Origin: Thermoplasmata archaeon
Lineage (GTDB): Archaea; Thermoplasmatota; Thermoplasmata; Lutacidiplasmatales; UBA184
DNA length: 7,099 bases
Assembly (NCBI GenBank): GCA_030040865.1
Contig: JASHSX010000119.1
Span: forward strand, 1 to 7,099
Reading direction: 5' to 3'
Shown here: positions 3,745 to 7,099 of the stretch, piece after piece
Numbering within the stretch: the first letter of the stretch is position 1
Layout of the letters: each line of letters starts with the position of its first letter
Notes under the pieces: model-generated
Database searches by the model: none
What the model was told of the DNA's origin: nothing
What the model saw: the letters and a program-made list of their open reading frames with translations, nothing else
Made by a program: the position numbers and the translations under genes

Positions 3745-6708
3745 CGGCGGCGGGTTCGTCACCGAATACGGGACGAGCCCGGAGGACGGCGGCTTGGCGC
3801 GACGGACGGCGAGGGCCGTGGTAACGGCCAGGATCGCGGCAAGGAGCGCCAGGCCCGCGATGAGGTACCATCCGGTCGTACCGATCCCGTTGTCCGATGA
3901 CGCCGGCGCCGGGGAGGAGGTCGCGGTCGGCTTCGTGAGCGTGATGTTGAGCCACGACGTCGTACCGCCGGTCACGGTCACCGAGGTCTGGTTCGTCACG
4001 TATCCCGACTCGGCCGAGAGCACGGGGTAGACGCCGGGGGCGAGCGTATCGTTGTACGCACCCGTCGCAGAGACCGGGACGATCGTCCCGTTGATCTCGA
4101 GCAGCGCCGCTACGGGGCTCACGACCCCAGCGATCCGGCCCAGCTCTCCGAAGAAGATCGCCACGGTGAGCGGGGTCAGGCCGACGTCGATCGAGCCCGC
4201 CGGCGTCACCGAGTAACCGGCGGGCCCGGTGATCTCGTACCGGTACGAACCCGGGGGCGCGTAGACCAGGATCACCGAGCCGGTCTCGTTCGTCGTCACG
4301 CCGAGCAGGGTCACGGTCCACGCGGTCCCGGCGGGAAGTCCCGACTCGGAGAAGCTGATCGGCAGCAGGACGAAGGGGATCAGCGGAGCGTAATCGCCGC
4401 CGAAGGCGATCAGTCCGGACTCGTTGAGCGGCAGGACACCGTACGGGGCGAGCGCCGTCCCGTAGACCGACCAGTAGTTGCCGCCCTGGTAGTCGGTGTC
4501 GATGATGCTGCCGGTGAGGTTCTGACCCAGCACGATCTGGTAATCGAACGCGGGTTGCGGGGTCACGTTCCAGAGATCCGCGTAGAGCGAGGGCTCGCAC
4601 TCGATCTGACAGCTCAACGGGTCCAGGGTGGGGGTCACGACCGGGACCGGGACCGAGAAGTAGTTGTCGTAGACGAGGTCGCCCGACTCCGACTCGTTGA
4701 TCGCCTGGGTGAGGGCTCCCCCGTTCATGATGTCGCCGGGCGAAGTTCCGCCGGCGGAGGTCTCGAGGAAGTTGTTGCCCCAGACCACATTGTCGGAACC
4801 TCCGTAGAGCGCCAGCGCATCACCTTCATCGAGGAACGTGGTCCCGGCGACGAGGTTGCCGGTGGAATTCCAGAAGATCACCGACCCGAGCGGGTAGGCG
4901 TCGAGCTCGAACGATAGCCACCCCGAGACCGAGCCGTTCAGGACCACGACGTTCGAGACGTTCCAGAACTCCAGCTGAAGGTCGTTCGAGCCCGGCAGAC
5001 CCACGCTGTAGATGTCCTCGAACTGCCATGACGGATACGTGATCTCGAACGACGGCGGCGTGACCGTCACATAATCGGTCGTGTCGATGAGCAGGAGGCC
5101 CGGAAAAACCGGGAACTGGTAGTCGTTCCAGGTCGCGAAGAGCGGATCGAGGCCGCCGTACTCGTTGTTGTCGATTCGATACGGGTTCGACGACGCTCCC
5201 GTGCCGGCCGACGAGATCGCGGCCAGCTGGGCGTTGCCGTCGGCGAACAAGGGGGTGTACACCCCGACTGCGGTATCGGGGGTCAGGGAGACCGAGACGT
5301 CCACCGAGGAGTTCGCCGACGGTGAGGCACCGACCAGGTCCGGGGCGTAGTCCGACAGCATCGCGTCGATCGCGAAGCTCTGGGCGTTGGGAAGGTAGAA
5401 CAGGGTCGGGCTCCCACCGAAGGTCGGGACCCACTGGGCCGTGGCCGGGTCGAGAACCGTCGTGCTACCGGTGCTCACGAACGTGAACGAATTGGTCGGC
5501 GTCGCCGTGTAGGTGACCTTCACGGCGCCGGAGGCGCTCGACACGTTCCACAGTCCCGTCAGGAACGACGGACCCAGTACCATGTGCGCGACACTGCTCC
5601 CGGCCTCGAAGTAGACGAACACCCCGTCGCTCGTCTCTCCCGTCTCTGCTCCCGCGTCGTAGGCCGAGGGCAGCGGTTGGTAGGAACGGGTCGTCGTATT
5701 CCATCCGGAGATCGTGAGGTTCGCCTCCATCGCGTAGAAGGTCGTGGTGTCCCCGTCGTCGTTGCCGACCACGTCGAGCTCGATGTCGTTCGGGAGGCCG
5801 ATCGGATCGACGCCGAATCCGTCGACTTGGAACTCCCCGCTGGGTGCCGACGCGGTCGGCGCGCCGACCGTCGCGTTGAAGATGACGTAGTCGAACGAGC
5901 CCGACTCCGACATGGTCGAGTTCGAGAGCGTGTAGTTGAAGTAGACCGCCGGACGGTCGTCGAGTACCGTCGCATTGTTGTAGAACGAAATCGTGAACGG
6001 ATAGTGGATCGTGAACGTCGGGCCGATCGCGTAGTAGAAGACCGGGGCATAGAGCGTCCCGTTCGGTCCGGTCTCGTAGAACACGTTCGCCGACATGAGG
6101 CCGCTCGGATTCGAGAAGTTCCAGATGTTGTCACCGAAGCTGAGCTCCCCAGAGCTTGGAGTGTAGCTCACGAAGTTCTGGGTCCAGAACTGGCCCGAGT
6201 CGTTCCCGAACACGGTCACTCCGGTGTCGACCGAATTCAGCTGGACCCCGAACATGTCCGGTCCGTCGCCGTCGACGTAGGCGGACAGCGCGTTCGTGAA
6301 CTGGATCGTCCCTCTCACGCTCGACGTGGTCAGCAGATACGGCTCGAGCGTACCGGAGACGTTGCGGATCCCGAGATCCGAGACCCCCATCGGCGCCGGC
6401 GAGACCGAATAGGTCGGACTCACGATCCCGGAATGGGGTTCGAGCATCGCGGCGAAGTTCGGAAAGTGGATGTCCGTCGAGGGGACGCCCGAGTGCTCGA
6501 GGTCATCGAGCAGCCGCTGCTCCCTAGAGGCGGCCGAGGCCGCGACGGCTGAGGACGCCCGGGCCGGCGCGACCGTTGCAGGGGTGCCGGTACCGGGCGC
6601 CCCGACACCGAGGGTCGGCGGACCATGCGCCGTCGGTCCCGACCAGGAGCCCACCACGACGAGGACCAGGGCGATGGCGACCCACACGGCGGTACGGAGA
6701 GCGGTCAC
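3730..6708 (-). CDS. Secreted, membrane-anchored thermopsin-family protein with beta-helix and Ig-like domains
   Basis: The protein has 992 residues from the GTG at 6708-6706, chosen because it opens a classic signal peptide: MTALRT, a hydrophobic core to about residue 20, then SWSGPTAHG. An upstream in-frame start at 7047 would only add 113 Arg/Pro-rich residues. An Ala/Pro/Thr/Gly linker (about 30-62) leads to a thermopsin (peptidase A5) domain at about 65-480, with 'MGVSDLGI' at 107-114, 'FGVQLNSV' at 153-160, 'FWTQNF' at 174-179 and 'IWNFS' at 195-199. Thermopsins are pepstatin-sensitive acid proteases whose catalytic residues are not settled, so activity is not proven. Residues about 575-750 hold NosD-like parallel beta-helix rungs ending in GGNYWSVYG, plus the mature protein's only cysteines, Cys700 and Cys704. 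An Ig/PEGA-like 'FSESGLPAGTAWTVTL' domain (784-853), a carboxypeptidase-regulatory-like domain (857-925), a membrane helix (946-968), RR, and a Pro-rich cytoplasmic tail follow. Many Asn-x-Ser/Thr sites suggest heavy surface glycosylation. Likely role: surface protein digestion or adhesion at low pH. Confidence 0.85.
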   Translation of the reverse strand: MTALRTAVWVAIALVLVVVGSWSGPTAHGPPTLGVGAPGTGTPATVAPARASSAVAASAASREQRLLDDLEHSGVPSTDIHFPNFAAMLEPHSGIVSPTYSVSPAPMGVSDLGIRNVSGTLEPYLLTTSSVRGTIQFTNALSAYVDGDGPDMFGVQLNSVDTGVTVFGNDSGQFWTQNFVSYTPSSGELSFGDNIWNFSNPSGLMSANVFYETGPNGTLYAPVFYYAIGPTFTIHYPFTISFYNNATVLDDRPAVYFNYTLSNSTMSESGSFDYVIFNATVGAPTASAPSGEFQVDGFGVDPIGLPNDIELDVVGNDDGDTTTFYAMEANLTISGWNTTTRSYQPLPSAYDAGAETGETSDGVFVYFEAGSSVAHMVLGPSFLTGLWNVSSASGAVKVTYTATPTNSFTFVSTGSTTVLDPATAQWVPTFGGSPTLFYLPNAQSFAIDAMLSDYAPDLVGASPSANSSVDVSVSLTPDTAVGVYTPLFADGNAQLAAISSAGTGASSNPYRIDNNEYGGLDPLFATWNDYQFPVFPGLLLIDTTDYVTVTPPSFEITYPSWQFEDIYSVGLPGSNDLQLEFWNVSNVVVLNGSVSGWLSFELDAYPLGSVIFWNSTGNLVAGTTFLDEGDALALYGGSDNVVWGNNFLETSAGGTSPGDIMNGGALTQAINESESGDLVYDNYFSVPVPVVTPTLDPLSCQIECEPSLYADLWNVTPQPAFDYQIVLGQNLTGSIIDTDYQGGNYWSVYGTALAPYGVLPLNESGLIAFGGDYAPLIPFVLLPISFSESGLPAGTAWTVTLLGVTTNETGSVILVYAPPGSYRYEITGPAGYSVTPAGSIDVGLTPLTVAIFFGELGRIAGVVSPVAALLEINGTIVPVSATGAYNDTLAPGVYPVLSAESGYVTNQTSVTVTGGTTSWLNITLTKPTATSSPAPASSDNGIGTTGWYLIAGLALLAAILAVTTALAVRRAKPPSSGLVPYSVTNPPPPPSA

Positions 6709-6736
6709 ACAGGGTCCGCCCGTCCAAAGGTGGTCG

Positions 6737-6745
6737 CCTATTACT
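6737..6745 (-). promoter_or_regulatory. Candidate TATA box for the thermopsin-like gene
   Basis: The minus-strand sequence AGTAATAGG is the only AT-rich island just upstream of the GTG at 6708. Its centre is about 33 nt from the start codon, giving a predicted leader of under 10 nt. This supports the 6708 start over the upstream in-frame start at 7047. Inferred from position and composition. Confidence 0.4.
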
Positions 6746-6866
6746 CCTTCCGCCAACGGGAGGCCCGACGACCGCCGCGGAACGATCGGTCCCGCGGTTC
6801 CGACCCTTCGGCCGACGTGAACGCGCACCGAGGCCCGAGGGCAAGGCGGCCGCCGCCGCGGGACGG

Positions 6867-6896
6867 CTCGGTCGTCGCTCGGGCTTCCCGACCGAG
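6867..6896. repeat. 8-bp inverted repeat upstream of a TATA-like box, candidate operator
   Basis: CTCGGTCG at 6867-6874 pairs exactly with CGACCGAG at 6889-6896 across a 14-nt spacer. A competing small hairpin (TCGGG-CTT-CCCGA, 6879-6891) overlaps the right arm. The repeat directly abuts the TATA-like GGTTTAAGC and occupies the position of the archaeal BRE and upstream activator sites, so a transcription-factor site is plausible. The rest of the 269-bp divergent gap (6709-6977) shows no further gene or RNA that I can support. Confidence 0.35.
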
Positions 6897-6905
6897 GGTT
6901 TAAGC
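6897..6905 (+). promoter_or_regulatory. Candidate TATA box for the plus-strand gene at 6978
   Basis: GGTTTAAGC is the best TATA-like element in the divergent gap. It would start transcription near 6927, leaving a leader of about 50 nt before the ATG at 6978. A second, weaker AT-rich stretch (TATCGGATAT at 6924-6933) would give a shorter leader of about 22 nt and is the main alternative. Confidence 0.35.
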
Positions 6906-6977
6906 CTCCTCTTCGGCAGTACCTATCGGATATCGGGCGAAACCCGACCGGACTGCGGACCCGTATCTCGCGGAACG

Positions 6978-7099
6978 ATGGAACTCGAGACGACGGGCAC
7001 CAAGACTTCGTGGATGTCGGGCGGGGTTCCGGGCACTCGGCGGGCACCGTCCCGACCGGTGATGATCGCGCTCGTCGCGCTCGTCGCGGCGCTGGCTCT
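6978..7099 (+). CDS. N-terminus of a probable membrane or secreted protein (cut by window end)
   Basis: I read this directly from the plus strand: an ATG at 6978-6980 opens 40 full codons with no stop before the window ends. The product starts with a hydrophilic, Thr/Ser/Gly-rich stretch of about 28 residues ending in basic residues (GTRRAPSRP), then a run of Val/Ala/Leu (VMIALVALVAALAL) at about 28-41. This is the layout of a signal peptide or first transmembrane helix with a positive-inside N-terminus. A later ATG at 7014 would give a shorter n-region more typical of a signal peptide and is an alternative start. No family can be named from so little sequence. It diverges from the thermopsin-like gene and has a TATA-like box upstream. 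The AT-containing leader, then an immediate high-GC frame with a sensible hydrophobic segment, supports a real gene. Confidence 0.55.
   Translation, partial: MELETTGTKTSWMSGGVPGTRRAPSRPVMIALVALVAALA

Noticed and set aside
1006..3900. A 964-codon plus-strand open frame crossing mobA (antisense), the oxidase and most of the FUSC gene
   Set aside because: It is composed almost wholly of Arg, Pro and Gly, has no recognisable domain, and overlaps three well-supported genes. Long stop-free shadow frames are expected when codon third positions are almost all G or C.
3200..4600. A 466-codon minus-strand open frame across the 3' ends of the FUSC and thermopsin-like genes
   Set aside because: Arg/Asp/Glu-rich low-complexity product with no motif. 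It lies out of frame in two genes whose domains are clear, so it is a GC-bias shadow.
5584..6552. A 322-codon plus-strand open frame antisense to the thermopsin domain
   Set aside because: Arg/Val/Glu/Asp repeats typical of the reverse complement of a Ser/Asn/Asp-rich GC-biased gene; no domain or promoter.
6709..6977. Possible structured RNA or riboswitch in the long divergent gap
   Set aside because: I found only short GC stems (for example GGAAC/GTTCC near 6780-6800) and no tRNA-like arms, kink-turn, C/D-box or known riboswitch core.
7056..7086. Tandem GCGCTCGTC repeat at the right edge
   Set aside because: Two in-frame copies encode the Ala-Leu-Val run of a hydrophobic segment; this is ordinary coding redundancy.
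1..7099. CRISPR array, insertion sequence, tRNA or integration site
   Set aside because: No regularly spaced direct repeats, transposase-like protein, terminal inverted repeats with target duplications or tRNA cloverleaf could be recognised.

Overview
The window is strongly GC-rich, tightly packed DNA that looks archaeal. The best guess is an acid-associated Thermoplasmatota lineage. The main pointers are a thermopsin-family secreted protein carrying the 'FSESGLPAGT.W.V.L.G' type of repeat that I associate with Thermoplasmata and Sulfolobus surface proteins, the short or absent 5' leaders with AT-rich TATA-like boxes about 25 nt upstream of several starts, and the lack of strong Shine-Dalgarno sequences. 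Four of the seven genes start with GTG. The lineage is an inference; no rRNA or other marker is present.

Left block (1-1433, minus strand): a molybdenum-cofactor/formate-dehydrogenase maturation cluster read right to left. It holds a MobA-like nucleotidyltransferase with an unusual C-terminal extension, then an unrecognised 88-residue protein with a LIM-like CxxC/HxxC zinc half-site, then the N-terminal 81 codons of FdhD (cut by the window edge), which overlaps the small gene by ATGA. The mobA stop codon lies in a TATA-like element inside an 8-bp inverted repeat, suggesting that the small gene and fdhD also have their own leaderless promoter.

Middle block (1496-3733, plus strand): diverging from mobA across a 62-bp gap are an FMN-dependent alpha-hydroxy-acid oxidase/dehydrogenase with every expected catalytic residue, and, 60 bp later, a FUSC-type membrane protein resembling aromatic-acid exporters.

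Right block (3730-7099): a 992-residue secreted, C-terminally membrane-anchored thermopsin-family protein runs on the minus strand and meets the FUSC gene tail to tail. Their stop codons overlap by 4 bp and lie at the tip of a perfect 9-bp inverted repeat. Beyond its promoter, a 269-bp divergent intergenic region contains another inverted repeat and a TATA-like box, leading to the first 40 codons of a plus-strand gene (probable membrane or secreted protein) cut by the window end.

The Mo-cofactor genes form an evident functional unit. The oxidase and FUSC genes may be linked to each other only by strand and spacing. The thermopsin-like protein is a separate cell-surface function. No RNA gene, insertion sequence, CRISPR array or integration site was seen.
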